The notes under the pieces were generated by a model that was not told the DNA's origin, ran no database searches, and saw nothing but the letters and a program-made list of their open reading frames with translations. Below are positions 9,187 through 20,107 of a stretch of DNA of 64,000 nucleotides, one piece after another; within the stretch, counting starts at the first letter, position 1; each line of letters starts with the position of its first letter. This DNA is from Nitzschia sp. pyKryTriq1. Taxonomy: Eukaryota; Bacillariophyta; Bacillariophyceae; Bacillariales; Bacillariaceae. The DNA lies in assembly GCA_956465555.1 (NCBI GenBank), contig OY101115.1, forward strand, positions 3,882,120 to 3,946,119, written 5' to 3'. The position numbers and the translations under genes are program-made.

Positions 9187-12100
9187 ATGTCTTCCGAACG
9201 ACATTACAGGTATGTGTCGGCGTCGCCGAGTTATCCAGGGCTAACGATGGACAACAGTTCTTCGCAGTGGGAAGAAAACTATCGACGGCGGGCCCGGTTA
9301 ATGACGCGGGATTATGTGAATCCAAACTCGACAAGGTTAGACCACCAGCGATCGAGGAGTGCAGACTCGCGTCCTCAATACCGCACCAGAACTTACAATC
9401 ATGAAACACCCGAAATCAGGGCCACTTCTAGTGATTTATCCAGTCATCGAGCTCAGTGTTTGAATATGTTCTATCCCACCACCGATGAATCGAGGGCACG
9501 TGTGATGTATAATACCGGGGGGCCGCAATTTCCGTCTCAGCTACCGAGACCCGTAGGAGTGTATGAAAGTAGCGACCTCGAACGATCAGGGCGATCGTTG
9601 TCTCCAGCATCTTATTCGGGGAGTAGCTACGGGAGGGGTGGGAGTCGAACACATAAGACGCCTTCGGGGATAGTGGATCCGTATGCGACGTCTCAGCATA
9701 TGCGAAGGCCTGCTCCACAATTTCAAAATTCAAGTTCGGCGCCTGTCACTCCGAAAAGGCATGATTATGATTATCTGAAGCATTCCTTGATTATGTTTGG
9801 GGAAGAGGAGTCGAGTATGGGCACAGGTCTTAGTCAACAAGAATTGCTAGAGCGCAAGCGGAGAGAGCAGACGACGGCTCGGCGGAGAGAGAAGAAGCAA
9901 CGAAAACGGATCGTCAATTTGCCTTCGAGTTTGTTCCCCCCCCATTCTAGTCGACAGCGGCAGCTAAACTCATCGAGAGATAGGGATCAAGACAACTACC
10001 ACTATGATTTATCCCGAAACAGGCAAGCATCACCCGTAACTATTGACGAGTACGAGCCTCCTTCTCCTCATCTGGCAAGCCAAATGTCTTCGGCACCGTC
10101 CACTCCAAGGCATGCATTTTCGGGTCCCACTACCAATACCACCCATGCGGTCAGCCCAGACCCTCCAGCCGATCGAGCCCCCGAAGCACTTTCTAGCATG
10201 GGTTCTAGAGGCTCAATGGTAAGTAGAAGACATGCAACCTCGAACTCATCGAAATCGTCATCCCATGGATGATGACTGACATTGTTTGTTTGTTATTATT
10301 ATTATTTCGTTTCTTGTCCATTCAGGTGAATCGCATTAAGAATCAGAAATCTTCCACGGGCCGAAGATGGAAAATCATTCCTTCACTTTCGCGTTCCAGG
10401 TCAAGGTCTCGATCACCCATTCGTACTCGAAGTGCGGACGAAATTGATGAGACGGGGGCATTTCCGTCACCGGCCCGTGTGGTTGGTTCGGTAAGATATG
10501 GTGACCCGAACAAAAAGAAGCCTACAAACAATAATGTTCGGGACACATCGAAAGAGCGAGCAGACAACGACTCTAGTAGCGACTACACACCCAAACGAGC
10601 CCTGGATCCACCCGGTGGAGCAAGTAATGTTTCGGACGACTACTCGGACGAAGAGATGTATACATGGACTGGCACGGAGCAGCCAATGGAGCAGAGCAGC
10701 GATATGGACGACGGCAACGACCAACGGGGAAACTTTATCAGTTATGGTCAGGATGAGCAATGGAATGATCCTCGCGTTGCTGGACCAACGTGGAAGGACT
10801 TTGGGGAGGATGGAAGGGATCGTGGATTTCCGGATCCACAGTCGAGACTATACTACGGATCCAAAAGTGCTCAGAACACTCCTCGCAAATACAACAAAAA
10901 CGGGGCTTTTCCAGAGTTTTCTTCACCTGCAACTCCAATGACTGCATCTATGACGAACGACTCTAACGAAATGCCTTATGAATTCGATCCTTTCACGACT
11001 CCCATGGTTGATTATAGCGATGACGTCCAAGAAGAACATCCTTACTCGAAACGATCACAGCAATTTTCGAATTTTGAGGACACCTTTTGGAGAAGCCATC
11101 CTGAGACTCCTAGCGGCAGGCGCGAAGGAAATGCCGAAGTACCTGCCGCCTATATGCCGATGTCCCGGTTAAATAACCCTCCTGGATTGGATATGGACTT
11201 TTACTCTCGCCCAAAACCAGACGCTCCAGCGTCCAACTCGAACTCACGACACACGAAAATGTCGCCGACATCAATCTATGATATGAACCAAAACGTGCGA
11301 TGGAGCGAAAATCTAGATCAACTCCCAACACCGCGCCGCATGACAAATGAGAAACCAAAGTCAATCCTAAAAAGAAGCCGCCTCCGACGTGCCGCGTTCG
11401 GCAATGACTATCCATCGGACGAAACTCCAGCCATGAACAAAGCAGTCCGTATTTCAGACAAGCCGGCTTCTCGGGGTCAATTCATTTCGGAACATCCGAG
11501 TGCAATGGGATTTGTAGATATCGATGGTCGTTCTTTATCGCCCATCACAAGTTTCGACGCGGAATACGGAGATCACGGCTGGCCCGCCAATCAAGCCACG
11601 CCGATCTTTGAACGAAATATTCCTGAGGAGTTTCAGTTAGCATTCCTCACCGAAAATGCGGTAGGTTTCGGGAACTGTGTGGATACTTTGATTGCTTCGC
11701 CGCTCCTTGGCTCAATTTTTTGCTCTCTTGCACTACAGATCTCAAAGACAGACGGTAACTCCGGGCAGATGTCTGTGGCATATGCAGAATTCATTGAGTC
11801 TGTTGCATCGGTGGTAGTCCAAACAGCTGCTCGCCAATTCTTGGCAAAACTCAGGGTGCGCAGACTGAGGGAAAAGCGTAACTGGTCGAGGAGATTGTCT
11901 AAACAAACTGGGATGAAGAAAGCTGATGCACGCACAAGAAATCATCATACCTCGACTCGAAACGATACTGGCGTACAACTTGACATGTTCACACTTGCTG
12001 CTATTCGGATACAAGCCGTGTATCGAGGCTGGTATGCCAGAGATTGCATCTCAATTGACAACTACTGTGCCACCATCATCCAAAAGAACTTTCGTAGAAA

Positions 12101-14417
12101 GAAGCCATATTCTTTGTTCCGCAATTGTGTGTACTGCGTCGTCAAAATTCAATCCGCTTTCCGGGCCTACAGAGTTAGGGAAACACTGGCAACAAGCAAT
12201 CACGAACCGTCGGAGGTGATTTACCATATGGCAGCTACCGTCATCCAATCGCAGTGGAGGTGTTTCATGTGTGAGATGGACTTTCTTCGAGCATACGAAG
12301 ACATTCTGCTAGTACAGAGCATCGCACGTGGATGGGTTGCAAGAAGCCGCTTTAGATCATGGTTGCGAAAGCACAACATCCAAACGTCCTGGTTAACGAA
12401 GGAAAATGATACCCCGAGAAAGAAGTCCACTTCGTCTCAGGCTTACACGCTCCCGCATGGTTATCACAACCATACAGCTTTCATGAAACAAAGCCTGCCG
12501 TCTCCGGTCAGAAACACTCATGCCACGAAATCGAAGCAACAAATTCCAGAAAAGGCAGAGTACTCCTCGAGCGATTCAACCCAATATCCGGAAATATCGA
12601 TAGATAGTTCAAGGGATGGGCTGATCGAAATGTATCATAATACGCAAGACGAGAAAAACACGGAGAGCGTGAATTCTTCGACGAAGAGTATGCAATTGCG
12701 TTCTGCAGATTCTTCGTCTCCATTTGACGAGCAAGATCGAGACAGCAAAGCAAACGGCGAGGATGTTAACGTCAGTGTCAAGGCCAGAAACAATAAGTTT
12801 GGGCACGCTCGAGCTAGAATTGTGACTTCTTCTTCGCACGACGAAATAGGCAGAGATCAAGAGACGGGTGCATTGCGTTCAATTCAACATGGTGCTCTTG
12901 TTTCTGGCAAAAAAGCTCGACCGGTGGTTGGTTATGCAGCCTCATTTGACTTGGCGACGAAGAAAACAACAACTTCAGTGGCATCCCAAATAAGTTCATT
13001 CGGTAATAAAAGCGAGGAAATGCCGGACTCGGCTCCTGACGGTGGCAGCGGTACGCCTGCAGCACCACAGATCGATGAAAGCAACTTGGCCACAGCGTCC
13101 AGTGTTCTTGCGGGATGGCGCAATCGAGAAAAGAATGGAAAGAGCTTCGGCCAAGGCAGGACACCGGCACGTCAAGCAGTTGCTTCTTCAGGCTCTTTCG
13201 ATTTGGCCACTGAAACGACAACAGGCGCGACAAAATTCCAGGTCCGGGCAGTCGGTATCGAAAGTGCAGCCATGGTGGAGCCTAAAACTGACGTTGTTGA
13301 CATTAATTCTGAATCGAAAGAACATGCTACAGCCTCCAAAGTTCTGGCAGGGTGGCATAATCGAGAAGTTAAGGGAAGTAGCTTCCGCAAAAAAGGCAAC
13401 GAATCCACCCACTCCTTCGGTAGCTCTTCTGTGTCTTCGTATCCAGACTCTTTCAATTTGGCTTCAAAGAAGGCAGCAGACGTGACAACGCCCCAGGTCG
13501 AATCTACGGAGAAAGAAGATGAAGCGCCATCGGAACGAAGAGCTGACGACCTTGGCAGTAGTTCTGAAGCAAAGGAACACGCTACAGCCTCGAGTGTCTT
13601 AGCGGGATGGCGAAACCGAGAGAAAAAAGGTAATACTAACGTCGGTCAAGTCAACATATCGGCAACCAATCCTTCTTTTGGAAATCTGAAGAAGCCTGTG
13701 TGGTTAACCAAGAACTCGGATGAGGAAGAAGAACATCTGCCCGACGGATCTCGCGAGGATACAACAAGCAACGACGCGCCAAAATGGCAGAAAAGAGGCC
13801 CAACAATTTCGGTGTCAAAGTCTTTCCACGAATCCCATGCTCTCCCGCGAGCAACTGGGAAGAATCTTGACCGCTCCGAAGATTCTAATGATAAGCAGAG
13901 TTTGGCAATGAAACTTCGTCCCGTGAGCCATGACCTACACGATGAAAAGAAAGAGGACATGTCCGTCTCGGGTGCCACGGCACGTACAGTGAGTCAACCG
14001 CCAGAGCTGCAACCCGAGTCAGATCAAAGTGCAGGTCTAGATGACGACTCTGCTCCTGCAATGACTGCACCGGTAAACAAATCAGACACAGTCGTTGAAA
14101 AGGGTGGCGCCCGAGACGAAAGTCTACCCTTGGGTGACCCTATGAAGTCGAAATCTCCGATTCACATGGAATTGCGCAAAAAGCGAAGCGAGAGCGAACA
14201 GAAAAGGATAGATGCCATGCATCACATGTTCATCCGAGCGGGTGTCATGGGAAGAGCAGAAAAGGAGAAAATCAGTTTTGCCGATACAACATCGGCCGAA
14301 TACGAGGGGCGTAGGATGCAACAGGAGGGCGATTTCGAGCCAACTGCGAGCGATTTATTACATGCATGGAAGGGCGTGGACCAGACGCAGCCAGAAATGC
14401 GAGGAAAGCTGTTTTGA
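9187..14417 (+). CDS. Large IQ-motif (calmodulin-binding) protein
   Basis: Two exons, 9187-10218 and 10326-14417, joined across a 107-bp GT-AG intron (phase 0), giving 1,707 residues. The first third is disordered and rich in Ser, Arg and Pro. The middle carries at least four IQ-type motifs that bind calmodulin or myosin light chains: AAIRIQAVYRGWYAR, ATIIQKNFRRK, VVKIQSAFRAYRVR and AATVIQSQWR, followed by a weaker VQSIARGWVARSRF (DNA about 11990-12370). The C-terminal third has three tandem repeats of about 84 residues, described separately. No motor, kinase or membrane domain is seen, so it is probably a cytoskeletal or calcium-responsive scaffold. Intron placement is supported by an unbroken frame and protein character on both sides. 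Its identity beyond the IQ motifs is unknown. Confidence 0.85.
12939..13630 (+). repeat. Three in-frame ~84-residue protein repeats
   Basis: Within the IQ-motif gene. Each unit begins with SFDLAT/SFNLAS (DNA about 12941, 13194 and 13449) and ends with ATASxVLAGWxNRE (about 13085, 13323 and 13578). The period is about 253-256 bp. The linker between the two conserved blocks is acidic and poorly conserved. The last 40 residues of the protein contain a partial echo, ASDLLHAWKG. Confidence 0.85.
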
Positions 14418-14969
14418 GATCTCTTGCTTTTTTTTATAAGATAATACTAACAGAGAAGATCGCGGTCTGCCGTTACCACTCTTTAGCTAGAGCTCTTTTT
14501 GGTAGATTATTTATGTCTGGCAATGGAGGAATTTGCGTGACTTCCAAACTTCTATATTTTAGCCAATCAGAGCACATGATTTTTACTCACGAATTCTTTC
14601 ACGTGTCGTAGGTGCGAAAAAGTTTGAATGTAATAATGCGTGCTTTTTCTCGTGCTTCATGACATAATAATAATGCGTGCTTTTTCTCGTGCTTCATCAC
14701 ATCATAAAATTACGTGCTTTTCGCGTGCTTCATGATTCATGACATGTAATGATAATGCTCAGCGCTTAGATCTCTCCGTACTGCCCGGTACAGTTTGATA
14801 CCATAGAAGTCTTGATGAGCAAGTCTGTGTTCTGTGTGGGTCTGATGTTCGTGTTGTGGCCCTCGTTCTGAGGTGAGTAGACTATCGTACGAGCACTCAA
14901 TCATTCAAATCTGAATCATGTGACGAATGCTCTCTAACGTAGCTGGTACGAGTAGAGATAAACAACAGC
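14418..14969. other. Intergenic with CGTGCTT repeat
   Basis: 3' flank of the IQ-motif gene and 5' flank of the epoxide hydrolase gene. It contains three tandem copies of a CGTGCTT-based repeat (separate entry). No gene is seen. Confidence 0.5.
14638..14733. repeat. CGTGCTTTTTCTCGTGCTTCAT repeat, three tandem copies
   Basis: Copies start at about 14638, 14674 and 14712, roughly 36-38 bp apart, separated by AT-rich spacers that include CATAATAAT. Each copy contains CGTGCTT twice. Related copies occur near 18.2 kb and 36 kb in this window. Confidence 0.85.
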
Positions 14970-16178
14970 ATGCGAAGCTCCGATGAAGAATCATCTCCAA
15001 TTCAAGGGATTTTCTTTTCGTCTGTCCGCGCCAACGGAATCCGGCATCGGCTGGCAAGCAACGTGCGACATCTTGACAGAGGAGGATCGATTCTGGCAAA
15101 GTCGAAAGGATACCCCCTTGTTCTGTTTCTTCATGGCTTCCCGGAATCTTGGTATTCTTGGCGTCACCAACTTGCGGCCCTAAAGGACCGGCCGTTCCTG
15201 CTCGTTGCCCCGGACATGAGAGGATACGGAAGCACCGACCAGCCCAAGTTTACCAAAGATTACACACAACCCGTGCTAGCTCGCGACGTCATTGAAATCT
15301 CAAAAGTTATGGGTTACGAAAAATTCGTTGTCGTCGGACATGACTGGGGCGCTATGCTTTCGTGGTCTGTCGCTCTGTTGTACCCTCAGAACGTAATGGG
15401 GGTCTGTGGAATGTCGGTACCTTACGCTGGGACGCCCAAAAAGGGGCTTCTTACCATGTTAGAAAATGCCTACGGAAAGTGTTTAGATCCATCCCTTCCT
15501 CGAGAAGTACTTGAAAGGACCAAATTCCACTACATCCTGCACCATTGTCTCGAACGATGTGACGAAGAATATGCCAAGAATACAGAAGAATTTTTATACC
15601 GCATCTACAGCTATAGAAAAGGATGCAGAATACAGTCTGGGACTCCAGAACGCGATCCTCGTGGACTCATGTTCCCACCCACTGGAGATAGAGAAAGTGA
15701 TAGTACTCGAACTCTAGACGCTACCTCGTCTCCAGGATGGTGGACCCGGATTCCACGTCCTCTGGACCTACCGCCGTGGCTAACACGGGAAGATCTAGAC
15801 TACTTCATTGGGGAGTTCAAACGAAGTGGTTTTCTTGGTGGGATATCGTGGTATCGAGCTGCGGGTATGAACTTTGACTTGATGCGAGACCTATTGAAAC
15901 CTGAGAATGGCGGGAATGGTGACAAGGTGCTTCCACCCTCGATGTTTCTGATCGGCGACGATGATGCACTAGTAAAGTTCTACGGAGGGGAAAACAAAGT
16001 GATGGAGCGACTGAAAGAAAATTTACCCTCCCTGATGAGAGATCCAATATTTGTTCCTAGATGTGGTCACTGGATTCAGCAACAAGAAGCCCAGCTTGTC
16101 AACGATGCTCTGTCCGAATTTTTAGATAGTGTCACGGGAAAAATGAAGCTGCCACGAAATAGCCATTGTAAACTGTGA
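14970..16178 (+). CDS. Soluble epoxide hydrolase-type alpha/beta hydrolase
   Basis: 402 residues, one exon, ATG start. Epoxide hydrolase hallmarks are all in place. The oxyanion motif HGFPESW is at 55-61. The nucleophile loop VGHDWGA gives nucleophilic Asp at 125. Lid Tyr lies in SGFLGGISWYR (about 295), the acid in IGDDDA (about 330-332) and the general base His in CGHW (about 367). The enzyme opens epoxides (lipid epoxides or xenobiotics) to vicinal diols with water. There is an insertion of about 50 residues in the cap (about 215-262) compared with compact bacterial forms. No targeting peptide is obvious. A haloalkane dehalogenase role is less likely because the lid Tyr and FPESW loop are those of epoxide hydrolases. 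Confidence 0.88.
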   Translation: MRSSDEESSPIQGIFFSSVRANGIRHRLASNVRHLDRGGSILAKSKGYPLVLFLHGFPESWYSWRHQLAALKDRPFLLVAPDMRGYGSTDQPKFTKDYTQPVLARDVIEISKVMGYEKFVVVGHDWGAMLSWSVALLYPQNVMGVCGMSVPYAGTPKKGLLTMLENAYGKCLDPSLPREVLERTKFHYILHHCLERCDEEYAKNTEEFLYRIYSYRKGCRIQSGTPERDPRGLMFPPTGDRESDSTRTLDATSSPGWWTRIPRPLDLPPWLTREDLDYFIGEFKRSGFLGGISWYRAAGMNFDLMRDLLKPENGGNGDKVLPPSMFLIGDDDALVKFYGGENKVMERLKENLPSLMRDPIFVPRCGHWIQQQEAQLVNDALSEFLDSVTGKMKLPRNSHCKL

Positions 16179-16686
16179 TAAGGGATGTATCGTGCCATTT
16201 CTTAGCCTCGAGTATTCTCTCTTTTCTTTTCTTTATTGCACTAGTACCAGGTACAGCAGCTTGAAGAAACATCTACTAGTAGATATCCAGATCTACCACA
16301 CCGTACCAGTGCTGGTACTGTAAAGAAAAAAAGAGTATGATTATTTCACGATGTACCGGTACGATGGTTACAGTAGTGGTACCAGGTACCGTAGTGATAT
16401 TCGGACAAAAAATGTACAGTAGACTTGTACTGTACCTGGTACCCCGGCAGTACTGGTAGGGGGGGGGTCTCGAGAGCTCCCCCAATTTACGACCCCAGGA
16501 AAAAAGCGTGCCAACACGCACGCGCCTCATCGTATTTGTACAAAACCGTTACAGGTACTCGTAGTCTACACACATCTCATTATTGCGGCAACATCAGACA
16601 CAACACACACGCAAGAGAGCGATCAACATACCTACGTAATGGCAATTTTCAAAACTGCTTTGTACTGCTTCAACATATAGCACGAA
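16179..16686. other. Intergenic, dense palindromes
   Basis: No gene. Between about 16240 and 16460 nearly every ten bases hold a GTAC, ACCGGT, GGTACC or ACTAGT palindrome. A run of G lies near 16459. The promoter of the carrier gene must lie in the right part. Confidence 0.5.
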
Positions 16687-17835
16687 ATGTTTCAGGTCCT
16701 ACTTTGTATAGCTTGGCTTTCTCTTGCAGCTAGCTTCCTGTACATAGATGTGAACGTAAGGAATTGTCGACGATGTCATGATTCTTCGTCGCTGGTGGTG
16801 TCCATCCTACGACGCCAACTTCGGCATCAGAATAATGAGGATTTGGACGTTCCCGATTTCCTCCGAGAGAGGAAACTAAACACATTGCCAGTTTTCGTTC
16901 CGGTCTCTGCAGCGATGATTATGTTTAGTCCACTGTCCTCTGTTGCTGAAGAATTGAAACACGAGGATTTAGTGCTGGACGCAAGGTATTTTCTAGCCGG
17001 AGGACTATGTGCCGCTTTTTCGCACGGCGTCACAACGCCCCTTGATGTCGTCAAGACACGGATCCAAGTGGATCCTACCAATTTTCAAGAAGGAGGGGTA
17101 GTTGGTGCCGCGCTGCAGATTATTCGAGAAGATGGCAGCGCGGCACTTCTTGCAGGACTCGGTCCCACGGTCATTGGCTACGGATTGGAGGGAGCAGCCA
17201 AGTTTGGTTTGTACGAAAGTCTCAAACCTGAAATGGTCAGGTTGCTAGCACTTGAGAGCCCGGTAATTTCATATCTTCTGGCTAGTGCTGTTGCTGGAGC
17301 AGCCGCATCGATCATTTTGTGCCCCATGGAAAGAACTCGGATTCGACTAGTTACCGAGCCAAACTTTTCTTCCAACTTCCTGACGGGTATTCCTTGGCTA
17401 CTAAAAGAGTCGGGAGTTAAGGGCCTATTGTATGGTCTCCCTGCAATGCTTTCAAAACAAGTCCCTTACACGGCTGGTAAACAGATTTCATTTGATGCTT
17501 TTGCTGCCCTGCTCTATTCTGTGGCAGCAAAGGCTGGTTTATCCGAGGAAGCAATCAAGTTTGAAGTGTCACTTGGCGCAGCGGCACTGGCTTCTGGAAT
17601 TGCTTGCGTAATGAGTCATCCTGGGGATGTCATTCTTACCCAAGCTTATAAAGGCTCGTCTAATCGAAGTTTCGCGGGCATTATGTCATCAATCTACGAG
17701 GATAAAGGCCTGGAGGGATTCTTGTCTGGAATCGCCGCTCGATTTATTCATGTCGGAACGATCATCACCTCTCAGCTTGTTCTCTACGACATAATTAAGC
17801 AACTTCTTGGCTTGCCTGCTACAGGATCATCATAA
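16687..17835 (+). CDS. SLC25 carrier, phosphate-carrier-like, probably plastid
   Basis: 382 residues, one exon. Three mitochondrial-carrier repeats are present, with signatures PLDVVKTRIQ (repeat 1), CPMERTRIRL (repeat 2) and the degenerate HPGDVILTQAY (repeat 3). The stretch GLGPTVIGYGLEGAAKFGLYE is characteristic of the phosphate carrier branch (SLC25A3/Mir1/Pic2), which imports phosphate with a proton. Unlike mitochondrial carriers, which normally lack a cleaved presequence, this one starts with a hydrophobic signal peptide (MFQVLLCIAWLSLAASFLYI) and then a basic Ser/Arg-rich stretch. The AAS-F junction resembles the diatom plastid motif ASAFAP, so I infer delivery through the ER into a plastid membrane. 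Substrate assignment to phosphate is by resemblance only. Confidence 0.85.
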   Translation: MFQVLLCIAWLSLAASFLYIDVNVRNCRRCHDSSSLVVSILRRQLRHQNNEDLDVPDFLRERKLNTLPVFVPVSAAMIMFSPLSSVAEELKHEDLVLDARYFLAGGLCAAFSHGVTTPLDVVKTRIQVDPTNFQEGGVVGAALQIIREDGSAALLAGLGPTVIGYGLEGAAKFGLYESLKPEMVRLLALESPVISYLLASAVAGAAASIILCPMERTRIRLVTEPNFSSNFLTGIPWLLKESGVKGLLYGLPAMLSKQVPYTAGKQISFDAFAALLYSVAAKAGLSEEAIKFEVSLGAAALASGIACVMSHPGDVILTQAYKGSSNRSFAGIMSSIYEDKGLEGFLSGIAARFIHVGTIITSQLVLYDIIKQLLGLPATGSS

Positions 17836-18578
17836 TGGCTAAATGTTCTTTTTATCTATCCATACGTCACGTGCATGTATGTACGGATGCGAAAGATACA
17901 TGAGAATCGTCAGGCGACTGTCTTCTCTCGAGATTACTGTACGTAATACGTAAAGTCTTTTGTTTTGGTCCACATATTATTATTCATTCATCCTGTTGTA
18001 CGCTATTAGTTCATGAAAAGTACAGTACAGATGCTGAAAAGGTTATTGTTATTGCATCTTTCTCTTGAGAACGAAATCAAGAATAGGAACTATCGTGTGC
18101 GTTTATCACGGTGAGTATATCATTTTCTACTCACTCGCAGTGTACCGGTATGTACGGGTAGATAAAAGCAAGCCCGTCCTTTTCATCATTTAAAGCTCAT
18201 CGCGGTAAAAGCTCGCGCTTTGCGTTGTTACTCTGCAATACAAGTACTGTAGCACACAGCGCGGTAAAGACCGCGTGCTTTTCGTTGGTATGATGCTGAA
18301 GGGCTGCTCATCGCGCTAAAATCTCGTGCATTGAAGCGGGCGACGACTCGTGTTCAGGTGGAGCACTGCATGGCAAATAGCAACCTTCTTCACTATGGTG
18401 TACTTGATAACTGACAACTTCACCGCGAGTAGGAAAAGAGGTTAGGTCAGCAGCAACGGCCAACGCATAATGATCCACTCTTCGAGCACTCCAGAGTATT
18501 TTGCATAAGTGAACGAGAGGTGGAAAGATTGCCCTTGCGGGTACTTTTCGTTTCAGTCATCGTCGGAGAGATAGTTGA
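17836..18578. other. Intergenic with GCGGTAAA/CGTGC repeats
   Basis: No gene found. Around 18190-18340 three related units occur, each of the type CGCGxTAAA followed by a CTCGxGCTTT-like core (starts about 18198, 18259 and 18310). They resemble the CGTGCTT repeat near 14.6 and 36 kb. Confidence 0.5.
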
Positions 18579-20075
18579 ATGACAGGCGCTCTGTCAAGTA
18601 ATCCTTCCCAGCAGACCTCCATCGGTGATGGGGATTGCCTTCCTTCGTTGAAAGTCGACGTGATCATTCCGGTCCACAATGCGTCCAGTACAATCGAGGA
18701 AACCGTCCGTTCTGCTATGGATCAAACGATCCCTCAACATCTGATATCACAACTTGAAAGCTACAAGATGTCTATCACTGTTTGTTGTTACGATGACGGA
18801 TCAGCCGACGAAAGTTGGTCAATTCTCCAGAGACTTGTGGAAGAATTTTCCAATGGGAGCAGTGAAGGAAAACAAAATCGAGTCGCCCCATCATTATTGA
18901 CCCAGAAAAGTTCAGATGGTGTTGCACGTGGAGCTGGTTTCGCTAGAAACAAGGCAGTTGCAATGCAGAACCAGTCAAACGAAAATGGCATTTTACATTT
19001 TCTATGTATGTTGGACAGCGACGATACGATGCACCCTCATCGCGTGGCTGAACAGGTGTCATTCATGCTACGAATGGAACCAGATGAGCGAAGCATGACA
19101 TTACTGGGTTGCAAGTTTGATCGAGATCCTCCAGATTCGACTTGGCACTATAGTCAATGGGCCAACTCACTCGACGACGAACGTCTTCTCCACGAGCGCT
19201 TTCGTGAAGTAACCATCCTCCAACCAACTTGGTTCCTCAGCCGAAAGAGGTTTCTAGATCTAGGAGGATACGTGGAGGCCCCCAAAAATAGGTCCGACAT
19301 GGCCAATTTCTATGATCAAGAAAAGAAAGCCCACAACCGTCTGGTTCATCCATTATATGACACGATTGAAAGTCTTCGGCTCGCCGAAGATTTAAGATTC
19401 TTTCATGATCACCTCGGCTCTAAGGGGACAATCCGTTTACATCGAACAAAAAATGCATTGGTAACCTACCGCCATACTGGAACGTCGCAAAGCTTTCGAA
19501 CCAGTCGAAAGCTAATGCTACAACTCCGTGTTTTGGCTTTGGAAAGAAGTGTCTTACGATCTCAGTGGTTGTGGCAACAGGATGATGGACGCTTTGTCAT
19601 CTGGGGAGCAGGGAGGGATGGAAAGGATTTTTTCAAAGCCTTAAGCGATGATGTACGTCGTCGGGTCTACTGTATGGTGGACGTCGACGAGAAGAAGCTG
19701 GCAGTCGGAAGATATGTGAACCGCGACTTGGCGGCAGATGTCCCGATTCTGCATTTCTCTTTTTTGGCCACTGACGATGAGAAACGCCGTAACATTCAAG
19801 CTGAATGGGAAGTAGGTAACAGTGAGGACGAGATTAAAGGCCGAATAAATAAAGCAAAACCAGACGGTAACAAAGAAAAGGTCCAAAGTCAACCCGCCAA
19901 GAAACGAAAACTGGTCAAGCGGGAGCCCTTGAAGTCTCACGGTCTCGATCTCAGCAAACTTCAGCGACTACCCGTGGTGTGTTGTGTTGCTATGTATCGA
20001 ACTGGCGGGGCACTCGAACGGAATGTTGAGTCAATTGGTCGGAGAGAAGGTTCAAATTTATGGCATTTTAGCTGA
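18579..20075 (+). CDS. QTGAL: Queuosine-tRNA galactosyltransferase (B3GNTL1/QTGAL) homologue
   Basis: 498 residues, one exon, ATG start. The N-terminal half is a GT2 family GT-A domain: DVIIPVHNAS (about 27-36), YDDGSADES (71-79), GAGFARNKAV and the metal-binding LDSDD (145-149). Family-specific blocks follow in the order found in vertebrate B3GNTL1: GCKFDRDPPDST, ILQPTWFLSR, LAEDLRFFHDHL, then FVIWGAGRDGK, VDVDEKKL and ILHF. The very end, GGALERNVES...LWHFS, matches the vertebrate C-terminus. B3GNTL1 is now known as QTGAL, which adds galactose to queuosine at position 34 of tRNA-Tyr. A lysine-rich insert (about 410-455) sits before the last block and may be a nuclear localisation signal. No signal peptide or membrane anchor is seen, as expected for an enzyme acting on cytosolic tRNA. 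Confidence 0.85.
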   Translation: MTGALSSNPSQQTSIGDGDCLPSLKVDVIIPVHNASSTIEETVRSAMDQTIPQHLISQLESYKMSITVCCYDDGSADESWSILQRLVEEFSNGSSEGKQNRVAPSLLTQKSSDGVARGAGFARNKAVAMQNQSNENGILHFLCMLDSDDTMHPHRVAEQVSFMLRMEPDERSMTLLGCKFDRDPPDSTWHYSQWANSLDDERLLHERFREVTILQPTWFLSRKRFLDLGGYVEAPKNRSDMANFYDQEKKAHNRLVHPLYDTIESLRLAEDLRFFHDHLGSKGTIRLHRTKNALVTYRHTGTSQSFRTSRKLMLQLRVLALERSVLRSQWLWQQDDGRFVIWGAGRDGKDFFKALSDDVRRRVYCMVDVDEKKLAVGRYVNRDLAADVPILHFSFLATDDEKRRNIQAEWEVGNSEDEIKGRINKAKPDGNKEKVQSQPAKKRKLVKREPLKSHGLDLSKLQRLPVVCCVAMYRTGGALERNVESIGRREGSNLWHFS

Positions 20076-20107
20076 TACGGGGCGGAGAAAGAAAATTTAT
20101 AGAAATC

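Noticed and set aside
14638-14733. CRISPR-like regular repeat
   Set aside because: Only three degenerate copies with short AT-rich spacers that are similar to one another, in a eukaryotic intergenic region.
6918-16178. P450 and epoxide hydrolase as a biosynthetic cluster
   Set aside because: They lie 6.5 kb apart on opposite strands with an unrelated gene between; no other pathway genes are present.
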